Assembly: GCA_046757585.1 (NCBI GenBank)
Contig: JBHHYR010000184.1
Location: 1 to 8,058, forward strand
Direction: 5' to 3'
Origin: JBHHYR01 sp046757585
GTDB lineage: Bacteria; Desulfobacterota; Binatia; HRBIN30
DNA length: 8,058 bases
Position numbers and translations under genes: made by a program. Positions 1 through 6,421 of the stretch are shown piece by piece. Positions within the stretch are counted from its first letter, which is position 1. Each line of letters starts with the position of its first letter. The notes beneath the pieces were generated by a model. The model made no database searches. It saw nothing but the letters and a program-made list of their open reading frames with translations, and had not been told where the DNA came from.

Positions 1-339
1 CAAGGCTTCACCAGCTACCTGCTTGGCCACTGGGTCCGCGAGCTGCAGGCACTGTCCCTCGAGGAGGCGGTGCGCTGCCTCACCAGCGCGCCGGCACGGC
101 TGTACGGCTTGCGTGGTCGTGGCGAACTGCGCCCCGGGTTTGCGGCGGATTTGGTGTTGTTCGACCCCGCGACGGTCGGCTTGCAGCGTACCGAGCTGGT
201 GGCGGACCTTCCAGGCGGGGCAGCCCGCCTGATCCAGCGTGCCACCGGCGTCGACTACGTCGCGGTCAACGGGAAGTTGCTCATCGATGCCGGGACGCAG
301 ACGGACAGCCGCAGCGGCGCTGTCCTCCGGAGCACCTGA
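1..339 (+). CDS. N-acyl-D-amino-acid deacylase-type amidohydrolase, C-terminal part
   Basis: This is the last 112 codons of a gene that enters from the left edge, read in frame 1 and ending in TGA at 337-339. What is seen is the classic C-terminal end of a metal-dependent amidohydrolase. A helix with SLEEAVRCLTSAPARLYGL is followed by the small beta-sandwich signature GELRPGFAADLVLFDPATV. Later comes DLPGGAARLIQRATGVDY with VAVNGKLLIDAG, where the VNG turn and following strand return to the composite domain. This arrangement is known from D-aminoacylases and related amidohydrolase family 3 enzymes, which hydrolyse N-acyl-D-amino acids using a metal held by His/Asp/Cys residues. Those catalytic residues lie upstream, outside the window, so activity and substrate cannot be checked. 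A dihydroorotase- or hydantoinase-like relative is the alternative. It converges on the CDF gene with only 6 bases between the two stop codons. Confidence 0.85.
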   Translation, partial: QGFTSYLLGHWVRELQALSLEEAVRCLTSAPARLYGLRGRGELRPGFAADLVLFDPATVGLQRTELVADLPGGAARLIQRATGVDYVAVNGKLLIDAGTQTDSRSGAVLRST

Positions 340-345
340 CCTGGC

Positions 346-1380
346 TCAAGACGCGGCGACCTCCGGCGGCATATCCGGTTGCACCGCCTCTTCCACCGTG
401 AGCGCCGGACGCGACCGGAAGGGCTCGACACGAATCGGGCATGATGGGACGTCGCACCGCGCGCAGTACGCGCGCCGGCAGGGATCGGTGTGGAAGACGA
501 TCTCACCGGCAATGCCGCACGCCGCGATGACCTGCTGCTCGAACGCATCCGCTGCATCGTGAGCCCGCTCGACCGGCCAGAACTCCGGTACGACCAGGTG
601 CGCATCGATGTGACTGAAACGGCCGGAGCGGATCGCCCGCAAGTTGTGGACGCGAATGATACCGGGCACCATGTTCGCGTTGAGCGCGCCGAGCAGCTTG
701 TGCAGGAGTTCGGTGTCCTCTTCGTCGAGCAAGCCGCCGGCAGCGTGGCGGACGAGGCGCAGCCCCGTCCACGCCAGATTGACCCCGACGATGGCTGCAA
801 CCAACGGATCCAGCCAGAGCGCGCCGGTCACGCGGACCAGCAACAAGCCGATCACCACGCCCGCACTGGTCCAAGAGTCGGACAGAACGTGCTGCCCGTC
901 CGCCACCAAGGTCACGGAGTGGTAACGCCGGCCGCTGCGCACCAGGAAGCCGCCGAGGGCGAGGTTGACGAAGCCGGCGCCGGCTGTGATCGCCAGGCCG
1001 AGATCCAATGCTCGCACCTCCACTCCGTATAACAGGCTGACTGCCGCCTGGTAGACGATCATCACCGCCGCGAAGGCGATGAGCCCGCCTTCAAACGCGG
1101 CGGCGAAGAACTCGATCTTCCCGTGGCCGTAGGGATGGTTGCGATCGGCAGGGCGCCCGGCGAACGTCAGCCCCCCCAGAACGAAGAGCGCTGCAACCAC
1201 GTTGACGATACTCTCCATGGCGTCGGAGAGAATCGCAGTCGAGCCGGTCAGCTCGTAAGCGGTGTACTTGGCCGCCAGTAACACGATACTGACCACCAGC
1301 GATACCACACCTGCCCCCAGGCGAACGCGCAAATCGTGATGCGTGTCGACCGGCGCAGTGCCCAGTGCCGCAGTGGCCAT
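346..1380 (-). CDS. Cation diffusion facilitator (CDF) family metal transporter
   Basis: 344 residues, an inner-membrane proton-coupled exporter of divalent metal. Six membrane segments are visible at about 21-46, 48-70, 96-117, 125-147, 154-182 and 184-212, followed by a cytoplasmic ferredoxin-like domain to about 300. Family hallmarks are TGSTAILSDAMESIVN (45-60), HPYGHGKIE (82-90) and ADGQHVLSDSW (160-170). By alignment with YiiP, the membrane metal site would be E56, N60, H164 and D168, so the usual Asp-x3-Asp half in helix 2 is Glu-x3-Asn. The tail carries C301, C306, C309 and C314 in a C-x4-C-x2-C-x4-C pattern right after FHTDP. The frame stays open far upstream, but homology begins at the ATG at 1380; no Shine-Dalgarno is seen. 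The gene lies 137 bases after the epimerase gene and may have its own promoter. The metal (Zn, Fe, Co, Cd or Mn) cannot be read from the sequence. Confidence 0.93.
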   Translation of the reverse strand: MATAALGTAPVDTHHDLRVRLGAGVVSLVVSIVLLAAKYTAYELTGSTAILSDAMESIVNVVAALFVLGGLTFAGRPADRNHPYGHGKIEFFAAAFEGGLIAFAAVMIVYQAAVSLLYGVEVRALDLGLAITAGAGFVNLALGGFLVRSGRRYHSVTLVADGQHVLSDSWTSAGVVIGLLLVRVTGALWLDPLVAAIVGVNLAWTGLRLVRHAAGGLLDEEDTELLHKLLGALNANMVPGIIRVHNLRAIRSGRFSHIDAHLVVPEFWPVERAHDAADAFEQQVIAACGIAGEIVFHTDPCRRAYCARCDVPSCPIRVEPFRSRPALTVEEAVQPDMPPEVAAS

Positions 1381-1387
1381 TGTCACT

Positions 1388-1419
1388 AACGTAAAGCCTG
1401 GCGTCGGAAACGTAAAGCC
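1388..1419 (-). promoter_or_regulatory. Direct repeat with promoter-like spacing before the CDF gene
   Basis: On the minus strand GGCTTTACGTT occurs twice as a perfect 11-base direct repeat (1409-1419 and 1388-1398), 21 bases apart, close to two helical turns. The upstream copy holds TTTACG (4 of 6 matches to the -35 consensus), and the downstream copy holds TACGTT 17 bases later (3 of 6 matches to the -10 consensus). Transcription from such a promoter would begin about at the CDF ATG at 1380, giving a leaderless or near-leaderless message, which fits the lack of a Shine-Dalgarno. The repeat could instead be an operator for a regulator binding one face of the helix. The repeat is seen; its role is inferred. 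Confidence 0.35.
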
Positions 1420-1445
1420 CGTGGTTGCCGTGGCCGGCTCATCCA

Positions 1446-1481
1446 CCGGCAGGCACTGCGCCGAGTGGGGCACCCTGCCGG
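1446..1481. other. Hairpin-forming inverted repeat between epimerase and CDF genes
   Basis: CCGGCAGG (1446-1453) and CCTGCCGG (1474-1481) are a perfect 8-base inverted repeat enclosing 20 bases. Inside it CACT (1454-1457) can pair with AGTG (1464-1467) around GCGCCG, extending the stem with a bulge. It lies about 40 bases past the epimerase stop in the minus-strand transcript. No T-rich run follows on either strand, so it does not fit an intrinsic terminator. It could be a 3' stabilising structure, a pause site or a protein-binding site. Confidence 0.4.
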
Positions 1482-1517
1482 CAGCACCACGCGCCGCCGT
1501 CCGCGTTCGCTGCTGTC

Positions 1518-2429
1518 TTACGTCTGCTCCCGGCTGAGGGCCGCAGCGAGTGCCTGTTCGAGTGTGGCGTAGCGAAAGCGATAGCCCAGCCGTTCCGCGG
1601 CCGCCGGCAGCGCCCGCTGCCCAGTGAGAAACATCTGGGCCATTTCGCCCAGGGCGAGGCGCAGGACAGACGCCGGCAGCGGGAGCCACGAGGGCCGCCT
1701 GAGCGCCTTGCCGAGCGTCTCGCAGAAGGTGCGCATCGTGCATGGATTGGGGGCGGTGGCGTTGATCGCCCCGCAGGCCCCGGGATTGTCGAGCGCCAGC
1801 TGGATCAAGCCGGTGACGTCGTCGCAATGGATCCACGGCACCCATTGCGTCCCGCTGCCGAGTGGTCCACCGACGAAGAGTTTGAACGGCGTTCGCATCC
1901 GCTGCAGCGCTCCACCCCGTTTGCCCAGAACGACCCCAAGCCGCAAGCGCACCACCCGTGTCCCAAGCGACGCCGCGCGCCGCGCCGCCTCCTCCCATGC
2001 GACGCACACCCGAGCGAGGAAGTCGTTGCCCGCAGGGGTGTCCTCGGTGACTGCTTCGTCCCCTCGGGGTCCGTAATAACCGACAGCCGACGCGTTGACC
2101 AAGACAGCGGGCCGGTGCTGCACCCGCTCGATGGCGGCGACGACGGACCGGGTCGTCTCGACACGACTGGCGCGAATGCGCTCTTTGCGCGCTGGTGTCC
2201 AACGACCACCGGCGACCGGCTCACCTGCGAGATTGACGATTGCGTCTGCCTCGTTGACGGCCGTCTGCCAGCGGTCCGTCCATTCGACCACGCGCGCTGA
2301 CGATCCGAGCCGCGCGTGTGCGGCGCCGGCGTCACGCGACACCGCAACCACCTCGTGGCCGCGCTCAGACAGAACCTGGCACAGCTCGCGGCCGAGGAAC
2401 CCCGTGCCCCCGGTGACAAAGATCTTCAT
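1518..2429 (-). CDS. TIGR01777 family NAD(P)-dependent epimerase (YfcH-like SDR)
   Basis: 303 residues, an extended short-chain dehydrogenase/reductase of the YfcH/TIGR01777 type. The Rossmann glycine motif GGTGFLG is at 7-13 and the first strand is MKIFVTG. Further marks are VNLAGEPVAGGRWT (65-78), the active-site-region SAVGYYG (114-120), RLRLGVVLG (161-169), TQWVPWIHCDD (194-204) and NATAPNPCT (223-231). The C-terminal DUF1731 segment contains TGQRALPAAAERLGYRFRY (269-287). The start is the ATG at 2429 because MKIFVTGG begins the fold; the frame is open further upstream but without homology. The family is assigned by fold to sugar-nucleotide-type epimerases or reductases, yet its substrate is unknown, and the E. 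coli member has no firm role. No strong Shine-Dalgarno stands at normal distance; the nearest good one serves a two-codon ORF just upstream. It follows the lipoprotein gene by 44 bases. Confidence 0.93.
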   Translation of the reverse strand: MKIFVTGGTGFLGRELCQVLSERGHEVVAVSRDAGAAHARLGSSARVVEWTDRWQTAVNEADAIVNLAGEPVAGGRWTPARKERIRASRVETTRSVVAAIERVQHRPAVLVNASAVGYYGPRGDEAVTEDTPAGNDFLARVCVAWEEAARRAASLGTRVVRLRLGVVLGKRGGALQRMRTPFKLFVGGPLGSGTQWVPWIHCDDVTGLIQLALDNPGACGAINATAPNPCTMRTFCETLGKALRRPSWLPLPASVLRLALGEMAQMFLTGQRALPAAAERLGYRFRYATLEQALAAALSREQT

Positions 2430-2442
2430 GCCGTGCGCGCTC

Positions 2443-2451
2443 TCACTGCAT
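2443..2451 (-). other. Two-codon ORF (Met-Gln-stop) with good ribosome binding site
   Basis: On the minus strand AGGAG (2456-2460) is followed after 4 bases by ATG CAG TGA. The stop codon lies 13 bases before the epimerase ATG at 2429 and is out of frame with it. This is the best Shine-Dalgarno in the gap between the lipoprotein and epimerase genes, and the epimerase ATG has none at normal distance. The ribosome could load here and reinitiate downstream, or the site could simply be spaced too far from its true start. That the ORF is functional is inference; chance occurrence is quite possible. Confidence 0.25.
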
Positions 2452-2473
2452 GCTTCTCCTGCCCCCCATACAC

Positions 2474-3172
2474 CTACCGCCCCAGCTTCTCGGAGAGATC
2501 GTTGAGCAGACGCTCGACGCCGAGCCGCGCGAATTCCCATGCCCTGAACCATTTTGGCCCGCCGTGCCAGAACTGCCACCAATTGAACAGGTTCGCGGAA
2601 AGTGCTTGCTGCTCCTGATCGAAGGTGCCCGTCCAGAGGATCTTCCCCGAGGCGACGGAAATCAGCTGCAGCGTAAATCCGACGGAGGCCGGATGCTGCA
2701 CGCCGTATTTGTCCCCCTTCCGTTCAACGTATCGGAACACGGTCCCGAACAGCACGCCATCAGCACCAACCGCCTTGCCGAGCGCCCGCGCGCGTGCAGA
2801 CAAGTCGCCGCTCTGTCCGATGTGACGCATCGCGCCCGCGACGGTGAGGTCCGGCACGAACCGCCATTTCGGCGACGTCGACAAGACGCTGTAAATCTGG
2901 GCCGTGACCACCGACGCAGCTCTGGGGGGCAGGGGCGGCCGGCCATCCGCCGGTGTAGCACTGGTCAGAGTGGCCCGTTCGATCGGCATGACGGCCATGA
3001 GCCCGACGGGCTCCGCGATTCGCGGGGTCGGCCGTACGAAACTACAGCCAGCTGCCACCACCGTGGTGCAAGCCAGCAACAGGGCCGCCGTGCGCCCCCT
3101 GTTCCGGAAGGCAACCGCGACCGGCCGAATGCCCTGCGTTGCCGTCGATCTTCGCCCGGCGACCAGCATCAT
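2474..3172 (-). CDS. Predicted lipoprotein of unknown function
   Basis: 232 residues if started at the ATG at 3172, which overlaps the aspS stop as TAATG and suggests translational coupling; a second ATG follows directly. A signal peptide is visible: a basic stretch (RNRGR, 23-27), a hydrophobic core TAALLLACTTVVA (28-40) and the lipobox AAGC, with C43 as the likely lipidated residue. The n-region is unusually long. The mature part has LMAVMPIERATL (58-69), then AASVVTAQIYSVLST (85-99), LGKAVGADGVLFGTVFRY (131-148) and VGFTLQLISVASGKILWTG (164-182). A Trp-rich segment NLFNWWQFWHGGPKW (194-208) follows. The order of an alpha-helix, 'GADGVLFG' and 'LI..ASGKILWTG' strands resembles the LpoB/CsgG/TolB-N-like lipoproteins of the outer membrane; that is a resemblance from memory, not a firm assignment. 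No enzymatic motif is seen. Its place after aspS looks conserved-operon-like but gives no clear function. Confidence 0.8.
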   Translation of the reverse strand: MMLVAGRRSTATQGIRPVAVAFRNRGRTAALLLACTTVVAAGCSFVRPTPRIAEPVGLMAVMPIERATLTSATPADGRPPLPPRAASVVTAQIYSVLSTSPKWRFVPDLTVAGAMRHIGQSGDLSARARALGKAVGADGVLFGTVFRYVERKGDKYGVQHPASVGFTLQLISVASGKILWTGTFDQEQQALSANLFNWWQFWHGGPKWFRAWEFARLGVERLLNDLSEKLGR

Positions 3173-4950
3173 TACACATTCAACTTGAGTCCCAGCTCGC
3201 GCAGTTGATGCGGATCGACCGGGCTGGGAGCATCGGTCATCAGGCACACCGCCCGCTGCGTCTTCGGAAAGGCAATGACGTCGCGAATCGACGTGCCACC
3301 GCACAGCAGCATGGCGATCCGGTCGAGCCCCAACGCAATGCCACCGTGCGGCGGCGCGCCAAACGCCAAGGCGTCGAGCAGGAAGCCGAACTTCGCACGC
3401 GCCTCGGTCTCACTGATGCCGAGGAGTGCGAACACGCGTGACTGGATCTCGGGGAGGTGGATGCGCACGCTCCCGCCCCCCAGCTCCGTGCCGTTGAGCA
3501 CGATGTCGTAGGCCAGGGCACGCACGCTCAACGGGTCCGACTCCAGACGCTCCAAGTCGTCCTCATGCGGCGACGTGAAGGGGTGGTGGACGGCAACGTG
3601 GCGCTTGTCGTCAGTGGCGTACTCCAGCAGCGGGAAATCAGTGACCCACACAAAGGCGTAGCGGTCACTGGGAATCATGGCGAGCCGCTGCGCCAATGTC
3701 AGCCGCAGGTTGGCGAGCGCCTCGTTCACCACTTTGGGCGCGCCGGCCACAAACATCAGCAGGTCGCCGGTCCCCGCGCCGCAAGCGTGTTCAATGGCTG
3801 CGTGCTCCGCGTCCGAGAGGAACTTTGCAATCGGTGACTGCCAGCCGGCCGGGGTTAGGCGGACCCACGCAACGCCCTTCGCACCGTACGGCGCAACCAC
3901 GTCCGGCAACCGGTCGAGATCGCTGCGCGAGAGGCGGTCGCCCTGCGGCAGGCGGAGCAGCTTCACGATGCCACCACGCTCCACCGCCTCGCGGAACACC
4001 TTGAACGCGCTCTGACGGACAACGCCGGAGACCTCTGCTAACTCGAGTTGGAAGCGCAGGTCGGGCCGGTCTGTGCCGAAGCGCCGGAGCGCCTCGTCGT
4101 AGGTCAGCCGCGGGATGGGCCGCGGCACTGCGATGCCGCGCAGGGCGCACGCGGCCGCCAGCATGCCTTCGGTGACCGCCATCACGTCGTCCGGGCGTAC
4201 GAACGACATCTCCAGGTCGATCTGCGTGAATTCCGGCTGGCGATCCGCCCGCAGGTCTTCGTCACGGAAACAGCGGACGATCTGGAAGTAGCGGTCGAAG
4301 CCGGACACCATGAGTAGCTGCTTGAAGAGCTGGGGTGACTGCGGCAGGGCGTAGAAATGGCCCGGGTTGACCCGGCTCGGAACCAGATAGTCACGCGCGC
4401 CTTCTGGCGTACTGCGCGTCAAGACCGGCGTTTCGATTTCGATGAACCCCTCGCGATCGAGATAATCGCGCACGGTTTTGGCCAGTCGGTGGCGGAAGAT
4501 GAGATTCGCTTGCATGTCCGCTCGGCGCAGGTCCAGATAGCGATACTTGAGGCGCGAGCTCTCGCTGGCAACGGGTCCGCCCTCGATGGGAAACGGCGTG
4601 CTGCGTGCCCGGCTGAGCAGCTTGGCTTGGTCCGCGACCACTTCGATCTCGCCGGTGGCGAGATTGGGGTTCACCGTTTCCGCCGGCCGGTGCTCCACGC
4701 GCCCGCGGACCGCAATGACGTACTCGCTGCGCAGGCCGTGCGCTAGTTTGAAACTCGCCTGACTGCGTTCGGGGTTGAATACCAACTGCAGGATGCCTGA
4801 CCGGTCCCGCAGGTCGATGAAAATCAACCCCCCGTGATCACGCCGCGTGTGCACCCAGCCCATGACGGTGACCTCGCGGCCGGCATCGGCGCGACGCAGC
4901 TCGCCGCAGTACAGGCTACGCTTCCAGTCGGCGAGACTTTCGGGAGTCAT
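3172..4950 (-). CDS. aspS: Aspartyl-tRNA synthetase
   Basis: 592 residues, full length for the bacterial-type class II enzyme, which charges tRNA(Asp) with aspartate in the cytoplasm. The N-terminal OB-fold anticodon domain has GWVHTRRDHGGLIFIDLRDR (31-50). Motif 1 lies around EIETPVLTRSTPEGARDYLV (171-190). QSPQLFKQLL (204-213) and motif 2 CFRDEDLRADRQPEFTQID (227-245) follow. The bacterial GAD insertion lies at about 290-420, then DFPLLEY (438-444), HHPFTSP (455-461) and motif 3 GGIALGLDRI (536-545). H39 follows RRD, where strictly discriminating enzymes such as E. coli AspRS carry Leu, so it may also charge tRNA(Asn). A second reported determinant appears to be E91 rather than Gly, so that reading is uncertain. 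The start ATG overlaps the hisS stop by four bases (ATGA). A weak GAG lies 8 bases upstream. Translation is probably coupled to hisS. Confidence 0.98.
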   Translation of the reverse strand: MTPESLADWKRSLYCGELRRADAGREVTVMGWVHTRRDHGGLIFIDLRDRSGILQLVFNPERSQASFKLAHGLRSEYVIAVRGRVEHRPAETVNPNLATGEIEVVADQAKLLSRARSTPFPIEGGPVASESSRLKYRYLDLRRADMQANLIFRHRLAKTVRDYLDREGFIEIETPVLTRSTPEGARDYLVPSRVNPGHFYALPQSPQLFKQLLMVSGFDRYFQIVRCFRDEDLRADRQPEFTQIDLEMSFVRPDDVMAVTEGMLAAACALRGIAVPRPIPRLTYDEALRRFGTDRPDLRFQLELAEVSGVVRQSAFKVFREAVERGGIVKLLRLPQGDRLSRSDLDRLPDVVAPYGAKGVAWVRLTPAGWQSPIAKFLSDAEHAAIEHACGAGTGDLLMFVAGAPKVVNEALANLRLTLAQRLAMIPSDRYAFVWVTDFPLLEYATDDKRHVAVHHPFTSPHEDDLERLESDPLSVRALAYDIVLNGTELGGGSVRIHLPEIQSRVFALLGISETEARAKFGFLLDALAFGAPPHGGIALGLDRIAMLLCGGTSIRDVIAFPKTQRAVCLMTDAPSPVDPHQLRELGLKLNV

Positions 4951-6242
4951 GCGCGGCGCTCGACCGGCGCGTGCGGCAGCTGCAGCAGGGCTGCCCGGAG
5001 CCCTTCGCCGGAAGAGGAGAGGTCGATGGCGCGCGGGAAGTCACGCTTGGCGGACATGTCGCGGACCGTCAGGGCCCGGGCCGTCAGCTCGTCTTCGCCG
5101 ACGATCAGGACGTACCGCACGCCTACCTTGCCGGCCAGCCGCATCTGGCTCTTCAGGCTCCTGTGCCCACTGGTCGTCTCTACGCGTACGCCGTCTGCGC
5201 GCCAGCGGTGTGCCAGATGCAACGCTTCCGCTTCGGCTGCGGACCCAAGCGGTGCGATGAAGACTTCGGCGGGTAGCGCTCTCAGAGCCGGATGGTCCGC
5301 TGCGGCCAGGACCAACCGTTCCACGCCGAGCGCGAAGCCAATGCCCGGTGTATCGGGGCCGCCGAGTGCTTTCACCAGGCCGTCGTAGCGTCCCCCACCC
5401 CCGACCGCGTTCTGCGCGCCGAGCCCCTCGGCGACGACCTCGAAGGCTGTGCGCACGTAATAGTCGAGCCCCCGTGCCATGCGCGGGTTGAGTCGCACCT
5501 GGACGCCTTCGCGCGCCAGCACGGCACGCACCCCCTCGAAGTGCGCATGACACGCGCTGCAGAGGTGCTCGATGATGAGCGGCGCGTCGGCCGTCGCCGC
5601 GCGGCAAGCGGACTCCTTGCAATCCAGCAGTCGCAACGGATTGCGCTCCAGGCGGCGCGCACAGTTGTCGCAAAGCTCACGCTGATGGGCCTGGCCGAAG
5701 GCGAGCAACGCCGCGCGGTAGGGAGGCCGGCAGCTAGCACAGCCAAGCGAGTTCAGCTCGATCTGTGCACCCCGCACCCGCAAGGCGGTGAGCAGGTCAT
5801 GCAGGAGCAGCAACACCTCTGCGTCAATCGCGCTGTCGTCACGGCCGATCACTTCAGCGCCGATCTGGGCGAACTGGCGCAAGCGACCCTTCTGCGGCCG
5901 CTCGCGCCGGAACATCGGTCCGAAGTAGAAGAACTTCGAGACCGCTTCGCGCTGGTGCAGCGCGTGCTCGACGTAGGCGCGCACGATCGATGCGGTTCCT
6001 TCCGGCCGCAGCGTCAGCGATGTGCCGTCACGGTCGGTGAACGTGTACATCTCCTTTTCGACGATGTCGCTGGTGCTGCCGATCGAACGCCGGAATAGCT
6101 CTGTCCGTTCGACGATGGGAAGGCGAATTTCCGCGAAACCGTAGCGCCCGAACAACTCGCGCGCCTGCTGCTCGGTCCAGCTCCACCGGATACTTTCGTC
6201 GGGTAGGATGTCGTGAAATCCCTTCACTGCAGAGATTTTCAT
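4947..6242 (-). CDS. hisS: Histidyl-tRNA synthetase
   Basis: 431 residues, normal length for bacterial HisRS, a class II dimer that charges tRNA(His). It opens with the typical KGFHDILPDE (7-16). Motif 1 follows around ELFGRYGFAEIRLPIVE (29-45), then LTLRPEGTASIVRAY (76-90) and motif 2 FYFGPMFRRERPQKGRLRQF (105-124). The histidine-binding signature is RMARGLDYYVRTAFE (254-268), then VGGGGRYDGLV (280-290) and motif 3 GIGFALGVERL (300-310). The anticodon domain (about 325-425) includes KSQMRLAGKVGVRYVLIVG (364-382). The insertion domain carries four Cys pairs, C168/C171, C191/C194, C208/C213 and C228/C231, likely zinc ligands as in other HisRS with this insert. The ATG at 6242 has no Shine-Dalgarno (CTCCTCGC precedes it on the coding strand). 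This is the first gene of the leftward block and overlaps aspS by four bases; a promoter-like pair lies just upstream. Confidence 0.98.
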   Translation of the reverse strand: MKISAVKGFHDILPDESIRWSWTEQQARELFGRYGFAEIRLPIVERTELFRRSIGSTSDIVEKEMYTFTDRDGTSLTLRPEGTASIVRAYVEHALHQREAVSKFFYFGPMFRRERPQKGRLRQFAQIGAEVIGRDDSAIDAEVLLLLHDLLTALRVRGAQIELNSLGCASCRPPYRAALLAFGQAHQRELCDNCARRLERNPLRLLDCKESACRAATADAPLIIEHLCSACHAHFEGVRAVLAREGVQVRLNPRMARGLDYYVRTAFEVVAEGLGAQNAVGGGGRYDGLVKALGGPDTPGIGFALGVERLVLAAADHPALRALPAEVFIAPLGSAAEAEALHLAHRWRADGVRVETTSGHRSLKSQMRLAGKVGVRYVLIVGEDELTARALTVRDMSAKRDFPRAIDLSSSGEGLRAALLQLPHAPVERRA

Positions 6243-6271
6243 TGCGAGGAGCTTGCACCGAAGGCGCCGAG

Positions 6272-6300
6272 TAGGTATCAGAGGCCCTGTTTCAAGTCAA
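6272..6300 (-). promoter_or_regulatory. Candidate sigma70-type promoter for hisS
   Basis: On the minus strand TTGACT (6295-6300) matches the -35 consensus at 5 of 6 positions. After 17 bases comes TACCTA (6272-6277), a weak -10 (2 of 6) preceded by TG at the extended -10 position. The predicted start near 6265 would give a leader of about 22 bases, too short for a T-box or attenuator. The spacing and strong -35 support it; the poor -10 weakens it. Confidence 0.4.
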
Positions 6301-6301
6301 C

Positions 6302-6328
6302 GAACAGCCCACGCGCGTGGAACAGCCC
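6302..6328. repeat. Palindrome between two copies of a direct repeat, divergent intergenic region
   Basis: GAACAGCCC occurs at 6302-6310 and again at 6320-6328. Between and partly overlapping them is a perfect 12-base palindrome, CCACGCGCGTGG (6309-6320). The element sits directly upstream of the candidate hisS -35 box and about 95 bases before the secreted-protein start, so a protein bound here could affect either divergent gene. The repeats are seen; operator function is inferred. The rest of 6243-6421 shows no RNA gene, no terminator and no convincing plus-strand promoter. Confidence 0.45.
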
Positions 6329-6421
6329 CGACACCGTGAGCTCCAAGCTAGAGGCGGCTGCGCAGACTCGCTGCAACACGATGACATGCCTCGGTTGAGT
6401 GCAGCACGGTATCGCGTGGCC

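Noticed and set aside
490..1032. Plus-strand open frames opposite the CDF gene
   Set aside because: Composition is that of an antisense shadow in G+C-rich DNA, with no motif or signal.
1381..2202. Long minus-strand frame joined in phase to the CDF gene, apparent 618-residue protein
   Set aside because: The upstream part is Arg/Gly-rich, lies over the epimerase gene in another frame and has no CDF homology; the family-like sequence starts at the ATG at 1380.
2430..2582. N-terminal extension of the epimerase to base 2582
   Set aside because: The added residues overlap the lipoprotein gene, are Arg/Ala-rich and precede the canonical first strand MKIFVTGG.
1425..3208. Plus-strand frames opposite epimerase and lipoprotein genes (1425-2300, 2450-3208)
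   Set aside because: Arg/Pro/Ser-rich shadows without motifs, opposite well-supported genes.
3173..3304. N-terminal extension of the lipoprotein to base 3304
   Set aside because: It would overlap aspS by 130 bases and bury the signal peptide; the TAATG start fits both coupling and the lipobox.
5292..6098. 268-residue plus-strand frame opposite hisS
   Set aside because: Antisense to conserved HisRS motifs; no recognisable domain.
6243..6271. T-box or histidine attenuator ahead of hisS
   Set aside because: The leader predicted from the promoter is about 22 bases, with no His codon run, no anti-terminator stem and no T-run.
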